From positions 1 through 64,000 of the forward strand of contig JAUIJB010000004.1 of NCBI GenBank assembly GCA_030430455.1: a stretch of DNA of 64,000 bases, given 5' to 3'. Shown one piece after another: positions 25,991-35,887 of the stretch. Origin of the DNA: Verrucomicrobiia bacterium (GTDB taxonomy: Bacteria > Verrucomicrobiota > Verrucomicrobiia > Verrucomicrobiales > Akkermansiaceae). The translations under genes and the position numbers were made by a program. How positions within the stretch are numbered: the stretch's first letter is position 1; the number at the start of each line of letters is the position of its first letter. The notes under the pieces were generated by a model. The model was not told the DNA's origin and did not search any database. It saw only the letters and a program-made list of their open reading frames with translations.

Positions 25991-28432
25991 CTAGCGGGGA
26001 AAGCGCAGCTCGAAGGTGGTGCCCGGGTCGGATCCGTCGGTGACGGAGATCGTCCCGTCGTGGGATTCCATGATCCGCCGGCAGAAGGCCAGGCCCAGGC
26101 CGCTTCCCGGCGTGCCGGAGGCGTTCGATCCACGCGTCGCGGGCTGGAAGATCTTCTCGCGGTCCTCCGGCTGGACGCCGCGGCCGTTGTCGGCGACCCG
26201 GAGCAGGTGCCAGTCCGGGTCGTCCGCGGACTCGATCCGGATGAGGGGAACCTCATCGGCGCGATACTTCACGGCATTGTCGATGAGGTTGGTGAAGAGC
26301 TGGACGAGCAGCACCGGATTGCCGCGGACGGTGGGCAGCCCGCCGTCGACCTCCACCCGGGCGCCGTGCTCGCCGATGAGGTGGGAGGTGTTCCTGCGGG
26401 CGTCGGCCAGGACCGCGTCCAGCGCGATGTCCTCGAGCTCCTCGTCGTTGCGGCGGCTCATCGCCTGGGAGTGGAGCTCCTTCACCAGCTGGTCCATCTG
26501 GCGGAGCGCGCCGTGGAGGACCTCGACCTGCTTTTCCAGCGGCGCGGAGTCGCCGGATGACAGGCTTTCCCGCATCAGCTCCACCGTGAACATCGCGCTG
26601 CCCAGCGGGTTGATCAGGTCGTGCGTGACGATGCCGGTGAACTCCTCGAGGTCGCGGTTGCTGCGCCGCAGTTCCCTCTCGGTCTTCCGCGTCAGCTCGA
26701 GCTGGGTGGCGAGTCGCTCGGCCCACTCCTCCCGCTGCCGCTCCGCGCGCTTGTGCGCCGAGATGTCCTGGACGGTGCCCACCATGCGCTGCGGGTGCTC
26801 CGCGACGAAGCTCACCTGGCCGGTGGCGGCGATCCAGCGGACGATGCCGTCGCGGTCGTTGCGGACCCGGTACTCGGCATGGAACCGGCCGCCTCCGCAC
26901 GGGTCGAGTGAGCGGTCGACCGCGGCCCCCAGCGCCGCCAAGTCCTCCGCCTCGACTCCGGCCAGGAATCGCTCGTAGTCGACGTCCTCGTCCTCGGCGA
27001 CTCCCCAGATCGACCGGGTGCGGTTGTCCCAGCGGATCTCGTTGCGGCTGATGTCCCAGTCGAAGATCCCGATCTCGGCCGCCTCGGTGGCGACATGGAG
27101 GCGTTCCTCGCTCTCGCGCATCGCCCGCTCGGCGCGGCGGAACACGCTGAGGTCGTGGGCGACCGCCGACGCCCCGAGAAGCTGTCCGCCGGGCCCGCGG
27201 ATCGGCGAGACGGTGACGATCACCTCGACTCGCTGGCCATCCTTGCGAACGCGGATCGTCTCCCGCGCGTGCACCGCCTCACCGCGGCGGATCGTGGCGA
27301 GGATCGAGTCCAGCTCGTCCTTGTGGTCGTCCGGAAACAGCAGGTCGATCGAGCGGCCGACGACCTCCTCCGGGCGATAGCCGTACATCCGCTCGGCCGC
27401 GGCGTTCCAGCTGGTGATGCGCCCGTCGAGGTCCTTGCCGATGATCGCGTCGTGGGAGTGCTCGACGATCGACGCCAGCCACGCCCGCGGCGCCTCGGCG
27501 CGGACGCGCTCGGAAATGTCGACGATCATGGCGTAGAAGCCGACCACCTCGCCGCCGGCCGAGCGGTGGGGCATGTAGTCCACCTGCACGTCGCGCGGCG
27601 GGCCGTGGCGATACGGCAGGTGGGCCTCGAAGCTCACCGGTTCCCCGGACAGCACGCGGCCGATCGGGGCCTCGACCGTCGCGTAGGCCTCGGGCCCGAC
27701 GAGTTCGGCGACGGTCCTGCCGACGACCTCTTCCTGCCCGAGTCCGAACCACTCGGTGTAGCGGGCGTTGCAGTAGCGGTAGACCTCGCCGCGGTCGCAG
27801 TAGGCGATGAGCACCGGGATGGCGTCGGTGACGAGTTGCAGGCGGTGTTCGCGATCGCGCAGTTCCCCCTCGTTGCGCACCCGTCCGATCGCCTCGCTGA
27901 GGATGTTGGCCACGGCCTCGAGGAAGTGGACGTCGTCGGGTGTGAAGGCGCGATGCTGGCGGGAATGGACCCCGAGCACTCCCCAGGGATCGCGGTCGCT
28001 GCCGATGATCACGCTCATGCCGCTGACCACGCCGTTTTCAGTGAGCAGCGGGGGACCCTGGAAGCGCTCGTCCTCGGCCAGGTTCTCGACGACCACCGCG
28101 CCGCGGCGGCCGAGGGTGTAGCCGGCCTGCGACCCGCACCCGGAAGAGACCGCGGCGGACCCGACCAGCCCGGGCGGCCAGCCGGCGCCGGCGGTCAACA
28201 ACAGGGACTCGCCGCCGGGTTGGAGTTCGAGGATCTTGGCGAGCTCCACGTCGAGCACCTGGCGGAGGGTCTCGAGGGCCTCTTCGAAGAGCGGCGCGAG
28301 GACGCCCGTGCGCAAGGCCGAGCGACCCAGGCGGGCGATCGCGACGATCCGGTCGTAGGGCATCGTCGGGTCGCCACCCGGTCGGTATCCGGCGGGGGCC
28401 GAAAGCGGGGGGGGATGCGGCTCGGAGGGCAT
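25991..28432 (-). CDS. GAF/PAS multi-sensor histidine kinase
   Basis: This kinase of about 813 residues has no membrane helices. In order it carries a GAF domain (about 25-185), three PAS domains with PAC motifs (about 195-315, 325-440, 450-570), a dimerisation/phospho-acceptor domain with the H-box THDLINPLGSAM (about 605-616), and an ATPase domain. The ATPase has N-box NLIDNAVKY, G1 DNGRGV and G2 GSGLGLAFCRRI. No response regulator is adjacent, so it is an orphan sensor. The start at 28432 was chosen for length of the GAF region; an ATG near 28360 is possible. The GAF region resembles those that sense small molecules or light in bacteriophytochrome-like kinases. Confidence 0.9.
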   Translation of the reverse strand: MPSEPHPPPLSAPAGYRPGGDPTMPYDRIVAIARLGRSALRTGVLAPLFEEALETLRQVLDVELAKILELQPGGESLLLTAGAGWPPGLVGSAAVSSGCGSQAGYTLGRRGAVVVENLAEDERFQGPPLLTENGVVSGMSVIIGSDRDPWGVLGVHSRQHRAFTPDDVHFLEAVANILSEAIGRVRNEGELRDREHRLQLVTDAIPVLIAYCDRGEVYRYCNARYTEWFGLGQEEVVGRTVAELVGPEAYATVEAPIGRVLSGEPVSFEAHLPYRHGPPRDVQVDYMPHRSAGGEVVGFYAMIVDISERVRAEAPRAWLASIVEHSHDAIIGKDLDGRITSWNAAAERMYGYRPEEVVGRSIDLLFPDDHKDELDSILATIRRGEAVHARETIRVRKDGQRVEVIVTVSPIRGPGGQLLGASAVAHDLSVFRRAERAMRESEERLHVATEAAEIGIFDWDISRNEIRWDNRTRSIWGVAEDEDVDYERFLAGVEAEDLAALGAAVDRSLDPCGGGRFHAEYRVRNDRDGIVRWIAATGQVSFVAEHPQRMVGTVQDISAHKRAERQREEWAERLATQLELTRKTERELRRSNRDLEEFTGIVTHDLINPLGSAMFTVELMRESLSSGDSAPLEKQVEVLHGALRQMDQLVKELHSQAMSRRNDEELEDIALDAVLADARRNTSHLIGEHGARVEVDGGLPTVRGNPVLLVQLFTNLIDNAVKYRADEVPLIRIESADDPDWHLLRVADNGRGVQPEDREKIFQPATRGSNASGTPGSGLGLAFCRRIMESHDGTISVTDGSDPGTTFELRFPR

Positions 28433-28623
28433 CGCGTTTCGAGGTGGCGAGGTGGCGGCCACCGGCACGGCGGCATGGCGCCGGTCGTCCCGACCGTATG
28501 GGCTCAACGCGGCCGGAAGGCGAGCAAAATGAGCCGTCCCGGGGCCTCCGTCCTCGATTGAGGATTGCGCCGCCCGGGCCTTGCCCCTGAAATGCGCCGC
28601 CCGGCGACGGGCCACCGAAACTC

Positions 28624-29808
28624 ATGGATTACACGCAGAAGATCGCGCGGCAGGTCGCGGAGATCCCCCGCTCGGGGATCCGCGACTTCTTCGAGCTCGT
28701 CCAGGGCCGCGAGGGGGTGATCTCCCTCGGGGTCGGCGAGCCCGACTTCGTCACCCCCTGGCACATCCGCGAGGCCGCCATCTACGCCCTCGAGAAGGGC
28801 CACACCAGCTACACCTCGAACCTCGGCCTGCCCGAGCTGCGCAAGTCGATCGCCCGATACGTGGGCAACTTCTTTCACGTCGACTACGAACCGCTCAGCG
28901 AGGTGCTGGTCACCGTCGGCGTCTCCGAGGCCATCGACATCGCCCTTCGCGCGCTGGTCAATCCGGGCGACGAGGTGATTTTCCACGAACCCTGCTACGT
29001 GTCGTACTCGCCGAGCATCGCGCTGGCCTACGGCAAGGCGGTCGCCGTCGAGACCCGCAAGCGCAACGGCTTCGCCCTCAAGGCCGACGAACTGCGCAAG
29101 GCGATCACGCCGAGGTCGCGGGTGCTGATGCTGAACTTCCCGACCAACCCGACGGGGGCGACGATCGACCGCGCCGACCTCGAGGAAATCGCCGCCCTGT
29201 GCATCGAGCACGACCTGATGGTGCTCAGCGACGAGATCTACTGCGAGCTGCGCTACGACGACAATGGCGGCGACGGCGGCGTGGAGCATGTCTCGATCGC
29301 CTCGCTGCCCGGCATGCGCGAGCGCACCGTGCTGCTCCACGGCTTCTCCAAGGCCTTCGCCATGACCGGTTTCCGCCTCGGCTACGCCTGCGCGCCGAAG
29401 CCGGTGGTCGAGGCGATGATGAAGATCCACCAGTACTCGATGCTCTGCGCGCCGATCATGAGCCAGATGGCCGCGATCGAGGCGCTCGAGAACGGCGCCG
29501 AGCCGGTCGCGCGGATGCGCGAGAGCTACCGCCAGCGGCGCGATTTCGTCGTCCGCCGGCTCAACGAGATGGGCCTCGAGTGTCACTCGCCGGGTGGCGC
29601 CTTCTACGTCTTCCCGGACATCCGCAGGACCGGGCTGGCGAGCCGCGACTTCGCGATGCGCCTGCTTGACGAGGAGGGCGTCGCGGCCGTCCCGGGCACC
29701 GCCTTCGGTGCCTCGGGCGAGGGCTTCCTGCGCTGCTGCTACGCGACGAGCTTCGACGAGCTGCGCCTGGCGATGGACAAGATGGAGGCCTTCGTCGGCC
29801 GGCTGTGA
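28624..29808 (+). CDS. PLP-dependent aminotransferase class I/II
   Basis: This 394-residue enzyme is a fold-type I aminotransferase. The PLP lysine lies in HGFSKAFAMTGFRLGY (about residue 243) and the substrate-carboxylate arginine region is in the C-terminal FLRCCYA stretch. NFPTNPTGA and LSDEIYCEL are the expected asparagine and aspartate motifs. It resembles aspartate/aromatic or PatA-type enzymes; the substrate is not clear. The stop overlaps the next gene's GTG start by 4 bp, so the two are coupled. Confidence 0.92.
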   Translation: MDYTQKIARQVAEIPRSGIRDFFELVQGREGVISLGVGEPDFVTPWHIREAAIYALEKGHTSYTSNLGLPELRKSIARYVGNFFHVDYEPLSEVLVTVGVSEAIDIALRALVNPGDEVIFHEPCYVSYSPSIALAYGKAVAVETRKRNGFALKADELRKAITPRSRVLMLNFPTNPTGATIDRADLEEIAALCIEHDLMVLSDEIYCELRYDDNGGDGGVEHVSIASLPGMRERTVLLHGFSKAFAMTGFRLGYACAPKPVVEAMMKIHQYSMLCAPIMSQMAAIEALENGAEPVARMRESYRQRRDFVVRRLNEMGLECHSPGGAFYVFPDIRRTGLASRDFAMRLLDEEGVAAVPGTAFGASGEGFLRCCYATSFDELRLAMDKMEAFVGRL

Positions 29809-30593
29809 GCACCATGGACCGGGTCGACCAGCTGAGGCTCGAGCAACCCGGCCGCTGGGCGGTCGCCCAGGTGGTGCCCTTCGGCGCCTTCATGCTGCTG
29901 CTGCTCGGCTTGCAGCTCTTCGCCAGCTTCCTCCAGCTCGAGGCCCCGTCGGCGCCGTGGTGGCGGCGGACGCCGGAGCAGTGGCTCTATCCGCTCCAGG
30001 TGATCGTCTGCCTGCCGTTGCTGGCCCGCTGGTGGCGCTGGTACGAGTTCCGCTGGTCGTGGAAGTGGTCGGCGGTCGGCGTGCTGTTCGGTGCGGTGGG
30101 GATCGGCTTCTGGCTGCTGCCCAGCTTCCTCTACGACCGCATGGGCCTCGAGGGCGAGGCGGCGGGGATCCTCAAGTGGCTCGGCCTCGCCGAGCGCAAC
30201 GAGGGCTTCAACCCGGGCGATGTCTTCGCCCCGGGAAGCGCCGGCTGGTGGACCTCGCTGGTGGTGCGCTTCATCCGAGCGGCGGTGGTGGTGGCGCTGG
30301 TCGAGGAGATCTTCTGGCGCTCCTTCGTGATGCGCTACGCGCTCGACTGGGACGGCGACTACTGGAAGCAGCCCTTCGGCAAGCCCTCCTGGCTCAGCTA
30401 CGGCGTGGTGACGGGGATGTTCGTCTTCGCCCACCAGGCCGTCGACCGCCCGGCCGCGGTCATCTACGGCAGCATGACCTACGCGCTCTGCGTGTGGAGC
30501 CGCAACCTCGGCGCCTGCGTCGTGATGCACGCGGTGGCCAATTTCCTCATGGGCCTCTACATCATGGGGACCGGGAACTACGGCCTGTGGTGA
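29805..30593 (+). CDS. CAAX-protease-related (CPBP) membrane protein
   Basis: This 262-residue protein has about seven membrane helices and the metal-protease motifs of the CPBP family: EEIFWR (about 167-172), FVFAH (about 206-210) and HAVANF (about 243-248). It resembles the CAAX prenyl protease-related subgroup found with PEP-CTERM/exosortase systems, and two PEP-CTERM proteins and a polysaccharide cluster are nearby. The likely role is processing or sorting of surface proteins, by inference. A GTG start gives a 4-bp overlap with the aminotransferase; an ATG at 29814 is the alternative. Confidence 0.85.
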   Translation: MSTMDRVDQLRLEQPGRWAVAQVVPFGAFMLLLLGLQLFASFLQLEAPSAPWWRRTPEQWLYPLQVIVCLPLLARWWRWYEFRWSWKWSAVGVLFGAVGIGFWLLPSFLYDRMGLEGEAAGILKWLGLAERNEGFNPGDVFAPGSAGWWTSLVVRFIRAAVVVALVEEIFWRSFVMRYALDWDGDYWKQPFGKPSWLSYGVVTGMFVFAHQAVDRPAAVIYGSMTYALCVWSRNLGACVVMHAVANFLMGLYIMGTGNYGLW

Positions 30594-30645
30594 ACCGGGC
30601 GGTGGCGGGGTCCGTGCCCGAGTTCCGCGGCGGCGGTGGATTCCC

Positions 30646-32004
30646 TCAGCCCGGCTCCCGCATCCTGGCGACCATCTCGGCAAGCAGTTGGTCGAGGCGA
30701 CCGATGCTGTGATCGTCGCGGAAGCTGGCATAGTCCGGGTCGAGCGGGCGGCGGTTCCAGTCGGCGCCGTCCAGCAGGCGTCCGATCGCCTCGAAGGCTG
30801 CCTCGCTGTCGCCTTCCTGGATGGTCAGCCCGATGCGGTAGCGGGCGACGCGCTCGCCGATGCACTCGCCGGCCGTCGCGAGGGTTGGGATCTCGAAGGC
30901 GGCGGCCTTGCTGAGGGTGCCGCTGCTGCCCTGGAAACCCTCGTAGGCGGCCCAGGCGAGGTCGAAGCTGGCGAACAGGGCGTTGAATTCGGCCTCGGTC
31001 GGGATCCGCGGGGCTTCGGGGTCGAAGTGGACGTTGTCGAGCACGCCGCTGGCCATGTCGTCGATGAAGCGCTCGATCCAGCGCTGTTCCCCGGGGGAGA
31101 ACTCGGCCAGTCCGAAGGTCCCGGCAAAGACGAAGTACCAGGGCTTGCCCGCCTCGGCGGCCAGTCGGGCGACGCGCATCATGTTGAGCGCCCCCTTGCG
31201 CTTCTCGAGCCCGATCAGGCCGATGATCCGGCGGCCGGCGGCGGCGGCGAGGACCTCGTTGACGCGGGCAGGCGGCTGCTCGGGGCGCTCCGTCCGGGTG
31301 GCGTCGGGAAAGGCGTCGACCCGCAGCCCGGAGTAGCGCTCCATGGTTTCGATGAAGCGCTCGTCGAGCACGCCGATGCCCCGGCACAGCGGACTGCGCA
31401 GGATCGCGTCGCCCTTGGCGATGAGCCTCAGGCGGTGAAGCAGCGAGGGGGCGTGGCGGTGGTGGTGGTTGCGCAGGTAGAGCCCGCTCCACGGCCGGTC
31501 GATGGTGACCTCCGGGATGGAGGAAAGCGGCAGGAAGCGGAGGAAGCTGTCGAGGTACGGGAAATACACGAGGTCGGCGTGCCAGCCGGTCGCCTTCTCG
31601 GCGGCGCGCAGCCGCTCCGCGGTGCGTTGCCAGCGCTGCAGGGTGCGCAGCGGGTCGCCCTCGAAGCGGCCGTTGAACCAGCTGCGCCCGCCGGCCGGAA
31701 GCTCGTGCATCGAGACGTGGTCGCGCCGGTCCGCGGGCACCCCGGCGTGCTCGGCCTCGCGCACGGCGGCATCGGGGTCCGGGCAGAGGCCGATCACCCG
31801 GGCCCCGGCGCGCAGGAAGGACGCGGTGAACTGGCCGAAGTACATCGGATGGTGGCCGATCCACAGCGTGTCGACCAGCGCCACGGTGGGACGGGTGGGT
31901 TCCCCAGAGGTGGGGCGGGCGGGCTCCCCGGTGGCTGGGCGGGAGGGCTCCCCGGTGGCTGGGCGGGCGGGCTCCGGTTCAAGGGGCTGGAGGTTCTCAA
32001 CCAT
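30646..32004 (-). CDS. Glycosyltransferase with N-terminal repeat tail
   Basis: This 452-residue protein looks like a GT-B fold glycosyltransferase, with the sugar-nucleotide region around RRIIGLIGLEKRKGA and a C-terminal acceptor/donor region GFQGSSGTLSKAAAFEIP. Its first 40 residues are a low-complexity tail of repeated (A/S)RP(A/T)(T/S)GEP units encoded by a 24-bp tandem repeat. It is the last gene of the polysaccharide cluster and overlaps the ligase-like gene by 8 bp. The donor sugar is unknown. Confidence 0.75.
   Translation of the reverse strand: MVENLQPLEPEPARPATGEPSRPATGEPARPTSGEPTRPTVALVDTLWIGHHPMYFGQFTASFLRAGARVIGLCPDPDAAVREAEHAGVPADRRDHVSMHELPAGGRSWFNGRFEGDPLRTLQRWQRTAERLRAAEKATGWHADLVYFPYLDSFLRFLPLSSIPEVTIDRPWSGLYLRNHHHRHAPSLLHRLRLIAKGDAILRSPLCRGIGVLDERFIETMERYSGLRVDAFPDATRTERPEQPPARVNEVLAAAAGRRIIGLIGLEKRKGALNMMRVARLAAEAGKPWYFVFAGTFGLAEFSPGEQRWIERFIDDMASGVLDNVHFDPEAPRIPTEAEFNALFASFDLAWAAYEGFQGSSGTLSKAAAFEIPTLATAGECIGERVARYRIGLTIQEGDSEAAFEAIGRLLDGADWNRRPLDPDYASFRDDHSIGRLDQLLAEMVARMREPG
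31885..31980. repeat. 24-bp coding tandem repeat (4 copies)
   Basis: Four 24-bp units start at 31885, 31909, 31933 and 31957, and the last three share GGGCGG and GGCTCC. They lie in frame at the 5' end of the glycosyltransferase gene and encode an eight-residue RPATGEP-type unit. A change in copy number would lengthen or shorten the N-terminal tail without a frameshift. Confidence 0.9.
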
Positions 32005-33373
32005 GGCTGGGGGAGCGGCGGATCAGTGAGGCGCGGACGAAGAAACACTGCGGCAGTCCCACCATCACGCCGAAAATCAGCCCGGCGAGGCGTTCGTCGA
32101 AGGGGTTCGAGGTGGCCGACTCGCTGATCAGGCAGCAGGCGGCGATGAAAGGCAGGAAGGCGAGCCACTGGTCGGGACCGGCGCGGGCGGCGTTGGCGCG
32201 GGCGGCGACCAGGCTCGAGGTCATGGTCCCGCCGAGGAGCAGGACGTAGGCGCCCAGCGCGATCACCCCGCCGGAGAACAGCGAGTAGGTCCACACCGAG
32301 TGGCCGGCGAACCAGACCTCGTCGCCGAGCGGCTCGTCGGACGGGTAGACCAGGTAGAGCTCCGGCAGGTAGGCCGGGTCCCAGTAGTACGAGGCACCGA
32401 TGCCGTGACCGAAGAGGTAGTGGATCTTGTCCTCGTTGAGGATCTTGAAGATCGCCTTGGCCTCGGCCTCGCGGGTCAGCCAGGAAACGTCGCGCGAGAT
32501 GTTGCGGTCCTCGGCATGGTGGAACAGGCGCTCGTTCCAGCGCTCGATCAGGAAGGGCTTGGCCAGCGCGGCCACCCCCACGGCGAAGAGCGCCAGGCCG
32601 ATCGCCGCGGCCACCGGGATCATCCGTCGCGGGACCTCGCCGAAGCGGTGCAGCCCCCAGCGCACCCCGAGCGTGAAGCACAGGATCGAGGCAGCGGCCG
32701 AGGCAGCGATGGGAAAAAGCAGCGAGCGGGTGACGGTGATCAGGATGCCGGTGAAGAGCACGCCGCAGGCGACCAGCAGGGTCCAGTGGAAGCGCGGCCG
32801 CAGCATCAGCGAACAGCCGATCCACGCCGCGATCCAGTTGTTCGCCGGGCTCTGCACCTCGACCCGGGCGATCTCCAGGGTGATGTCCTTGAAGACGAAG
32901 CCGTGGACCATGCGCCACAGCACGTTGGTGCAGGCGGCGACGAAGACCGGGGCGACGATGCGTGACGGCCGGACCCCCGCGCAGGCGGCGATGTGGGCAT
33001 TGAGCATCCCGGCGAAGCACAGGCAGAGCGGCAGGATGATCCGCAGCGAGCGACCCGGGGCGACGCCCTGGACGACGGCATTGCCGAGCATGAAGGCGAG
33101 GAAGGAGGCCCAGAAGATCAACAGCCAGGCGCCCGGGCGGACCAGCAGGTGGCGCCAGCCGAGCAGCAGGATGCCGCCGGTGGAGCCGAGCGCCGCGGCG
33201 AGGAAGACGAGTTGGTCGATGCCGGCGCCACCACCACCGGCGCGGGCCTCGTCGGCGCGGTAGTCGAGGGCGAAGGCGAGCAGGAAGACCCACAGCAGCC
33301 GCTCGATCCACCTCGCCTCCGGCGCGGCGGGGATCGCCACGGGGTCGTCGTCGGCATGGCTGGCGGCGGGCAT
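31997..33373 (-). CDS. O-antigen ligase/polymerase-like membrane protein
   Basis: This 458-residue protein has ten or more membrane helices and a large soluble loop (about 265-350) before the last helices, as in the Wzy/WaaL family. The loop holds IHYLFGHGIGASYYWDP and the following GHSVWTYSLFSGG, whose histidine matches the catalytic region of O-antigen ligases. It should polymerise or ligate surface sugar chains. The ATG at 33373, 11 bp after the upstream glycosyltransferase stop, was chosen. It overlaps the downstream gene by 8 bp. Confidence 0.8.
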   Translation of the reverse strand: MPAASHADDDPVAIPAAPEARWIERLLWVFLLAFALDYRADEARAGGGGAGIDQLVFLAAALGSTGGILLLGWRHLLVRPGAWLLIFWASFLAFMLGNAVVQGVAPGRSLRIILPLCLCFAGMLNAHIAACAGVRPSRIVAPVFVAACTNVLWRMVHGFVFKDITLEIARVEVQSPANNWIAAWIGCSLMLRPRFHWTLLVACGVLFTGILITVTRSLLFPIAASAAASILCFTLGVRWGLHRFGEVPRRMIPVAAAIGLALFAVGVAALAKPFLIERWNERLFHHAEDRNISRDVSWLTREAEAKAIFKILNEDKIHYLFGHGIGASYYWDPAYLPELYLVYPSDEPLGDEVWFAGHSVWTYSLFSGGVIALGAYVLLLGGTMTSSLVAARANAARAGPDQWLAFLPFIAACCLISESATSNPFDERLAGLIFGVMVGLPQCFFVRASLIRRSPSHG

Positions 33374-33383
33374 GGCGGCGGGG

Positions 33384-34556
33384 TCAGGAGGAACGCAGCG
33401 CCCCGGCCAGCGCGGCACCGCGGTCGCTCCAGTGGAAGGCATCGCGGCACCGGGCGTGGGCCGCGGTGGCCGCGGCGGCGAGAAAGTCGACGTCGTCGAT
33501 CCGCCGCGCCACCGCCGTGACGAGCCCGGCGGGGTCGTCGGCGACGATGGCCTCGCGCTCGTGGTCGAGCGGCAGGCCGCTGAGCGCCGGGGCGATCGAG
33601 GCGACCGGCAGGCCGCGGAAGATGTAGTCGAGCGCCTTCAGCTTGAAGCCGCCGCCGAGCGCCTCGGGGATCAGGCCGATGCGGGCGGACCCGAGGATGG
33701 GGTCCATCGACGGCACGTTCGCCCGGAACTCCGCCCAGGGGTGGCGCGCGGCCAGCTCGCGGAAGTATTCCGGGTCGGTCTTGCCGGCCACGGTGAAGGC
33801 GATGCCGCGTGCGGGGAAGACGCCCGCGGCCGCGTCCAGGAAGGTCTCGAGGTTGCGCCGCTTGGCGATCCACTGGAAGGCGCCGGCGAGTACGACCCGG
33901 CGCGGGGTGTCGGCGCCGGGAGGTGAGGGGGCCTCCTCCGGGGCGTCGTAGCCGGGCGGAAGCACGAGGTAGTCCGGATCGGGAAACTCGCGGCGGAAGG
34001 CGTCGCGGTCGCGCGGGGTGATCGCGGTGACCAGGTCGGCCCGGCGGCACAGCTCCCGCTCGAGGATGCCGTACTTGCGGGCGTCGCCACGCAGCAGGAT
34101 GCCGAGCAGCGGCGAGCCGGTGTTGCCCGCGGCGACCTCGGCACGGACGCTTGCCTCGTGGTTGTGGGCGACGTAGGCGATCCGGGTGCCCGGCGGCGGG
34201 ACGCGCAGCTCGCCGAGCGCCCAACCGCAGGCAGCCTGGTCGATGAGGATCCAGTCCCAGCTGCGCGCCGCCAGCAGCTGGCGCAGCATCCGCCGCATCG
34301 GCGGATTGCCGAGGCGGTGGGCGTCGCTCGGCAGGCGCGAGAAGACGGAGTGCGGCGACTTGCCCGGGATCGGCCCGCACAGCGTCCAGCCGGACGGCGC
34401 CGGGGCCCCGGCATCGGCCGGCCCGGCGGAGTGGGCCAGCAGCGCCAGGTCGACGTCGGGCTGGGCCGCGAGCGCCCCGACCAGCCCCCGGGTGTAGATC
34501 AACTCGCCGCTGTCGGCCGGTCGCGGGTCCTGCCGGGTGATCCAGAGGCAGTGCAT
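33384..34556 (-). CDS. Glycosyltransferase family 4-like protein
   Basis: This 390-residue protein opens with a GT-B N-terminal domain (LWITRQDPRPADSGELIYTR) and has a C-terminal donor domain with the pattern IGLIPEALGGGFKLKALDYI (about 307-326), the E-x7-E-like region of GT4 enzymes. It transfers a sugar to the growing polysaccharide. Its start codon shares one base with the stop of the upstream glycosyltransferase. The motif HEASVRAEVAAGN may place the acceptor site. The linkage is unknown. Confidence 0.85.
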   Translation of the reverse strand: MHCLWITRQDPRPADSGELIYTRGLVGALAAQPDVDLALLAHSAGPADAGAPAPSGWTLCGPIPGKSPHSVFSRLPSDAHRLGNPPMRRMLRQLLAARSWDWILIDQAACGWALGELRVPPPGTRIAYVAHNHEASVRAEVAAGNTGSPLLGILLRGDARKYGILERELCRRADLVTAITPRDRDAFRREFPDPDYLVLPPGYDAPEEAPSPPGADTPRRVVLAGAFQWIAKRRNLETFLDAAAGVFPARGIAFTVAGKTDPEYFRELAARHPWAEFRANVPSMDPILGSARIGLIPEALGGGFKLKALDYIFRGLPVASIAPALSGLPLDHEREAIVADDPAGLVTAVARRIDDVDFLAAAATAAHARCRDAFHWSDRGAALAGALRSS

Positions 34557-35752
34557 CAGCTCGAGAGGATGCGTTCGAAGGTGTCCGCCGTGAGCTCGAT
34601 GGGGAAGGTCGCCTCGGCGTAGGCGCGGGCCTTGCCGGCGAGGCGCCCGCGAAGTTCCGCCGACTCGCGGAGCCGGTCGGCGGCGGCGAGGAAGCCCTCA
34701 CGGTCGGCCGGCGCCACGGTCAGGCCGGCCTGGTGGTCGCGGGTGATGCGTGCGGCGAGGTTCGGCGGCGGCACGGCGAGCAGCAGCGGCCGGCCGGCGC
34801 AGAGGTAGCTGAGTGTCTTGGAGGGCACCGAGAACACCCCGGCGTCCTCCTCGAGCAGGCCGACCAGGACGTCCCCGCTGGCGAGCACCTCGGGGAGGCG
34901 ATCGATCGGCTGGTACGGCAGCAGGACGAGGTTGTCGGCAGCGGTCTTATTCTTCTGCTCGGCGAGCCACTTGGCGCCGATGCCCTCGGAGACGACGACG
35001 ATGCGCACCGCGGGGTCGTCGCGGTAGCGCTCGGCGAGCTCGAGCAGGCGCGCCGGGTTGTGCTTCATTCCGATCGTGCCGGAATAAAGGAAGACGAACT
35101 TGTCGTCGAGTCCGTGCTCGCGGGCCCAGGCGTTGTCGCGGGGATGGGCGGGGATCTCCTCGATGATCGCCCAGTTCGGCACGACGTCGACCCCGGCCGG
35201 ATCGACGTCGAACTCGCGCGCGAGGATCGGCGTGAAGTCCTCGGTGATCACCACCACCCGCGTGCTGCGGCCGAACTGGCGACGGTCGAGCCGGCGGTAC
35301 CAGCCGCCGACCCAGCCGCCGGCGAGCGGGATCTTGCGCCGCAGCAGCTTGTCGACCGCCAGGCTGTAGAAGTCCTGGACCCAGTAGTAGAACCGGCCAC
35401 CGGCATCGACCGTGGCCCGGCTGATCGGTTCCTGGGTCTCGGTGGGCGTGTTCCCCGACAGCACGGCGTCGGGTTTCCACTCGCGGATGAAGTCGGCCGC
35501 CGCCCGGCCATAGCGGACCTCCATGTTGCGGCGCCGCAGGAAGGAGTACTTGTAGCGGGGATACTCCGGATCCATCGGGATCTCGCGGAACTCGAGCCCG
35601 GCGGCATCGCCCTCGCGGCGGCGCAGGTCGCCGCGGGGGGTCTGCAGGGCGCTGGCGAAGGCGTGGACCACCTCGTGGCCGCGCGCGGCGAGGGCGCGGC
35701 TGAGGGATGTCGGGAAGGGATGCCCGGCGTAGTCGTGGACCACGATTCTCAT
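34556..35752 (-). CDS. Glycosyltransferase family 4 protein
   Basis: This 398-residue enzyme is the first gene of the polysaccharide cluster. The N-terminal acceptor domain (VVHDYAGHPFPTSLSRAL) and the C-terminal donor domain are both recognisable, the latter with FLYSGTIGMKHNPARLLE (about 232-249) and the motif GVFSVPSKTLSYLCAGRP (about 318-335). This resembles WbuB-like and other lipopolysaccharide/EPS transferases. The promoter must lie in the 135-bp gap upstream (35753-35887), where no clear consensus was found. Confidence 0.88.
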   Translation of the reverse strand: MRIVVHDYAGHPFPTSLSRALAARGHEVVHAFASALQTPRGDLRRREGDAAGLEFREIPMDPEYPRYKYSFLRRRNMEVRYGRAAADFIREWKPDAVLSGNTPTETQEPISRATVDAGGRFYYWVQDFYSLAVDKLLRRKIPLAGGWVGGWYRRLDRRQFGRSTRVVVITEDFTPILAREFDVDPAGVDVVPNWAIIEEIPAHPRDNAWAREHGLDDKFVFLYSGTIGMKHNPARLLELAERYRDDPAVRIVVVSEGIGAKWLAEQKNKTAADNLVLLPYQPIDRLPEVLASGDVLVGLLEEDAGVFSVPSKTLSYLCAGRPLLLAVPPPNLAARITRDHQAGLTVAPADREGFLAAADRLRESAELRGRLAGKARAYAEATFPIELTADTFERILSS

Positions 35753-35887
35753 TCGGGGTGGAGCGGGGGAGACCCCGGCTCACCCGGAGATCGGGCAGAG
35801 TTTAAGAAACCTGAAGCATCCGTCAATGACGCGGCGGCCACGCGATCGCGGGGGACGGGCGCTTCCCGGCGCGTTGCCGGCCGCCTC

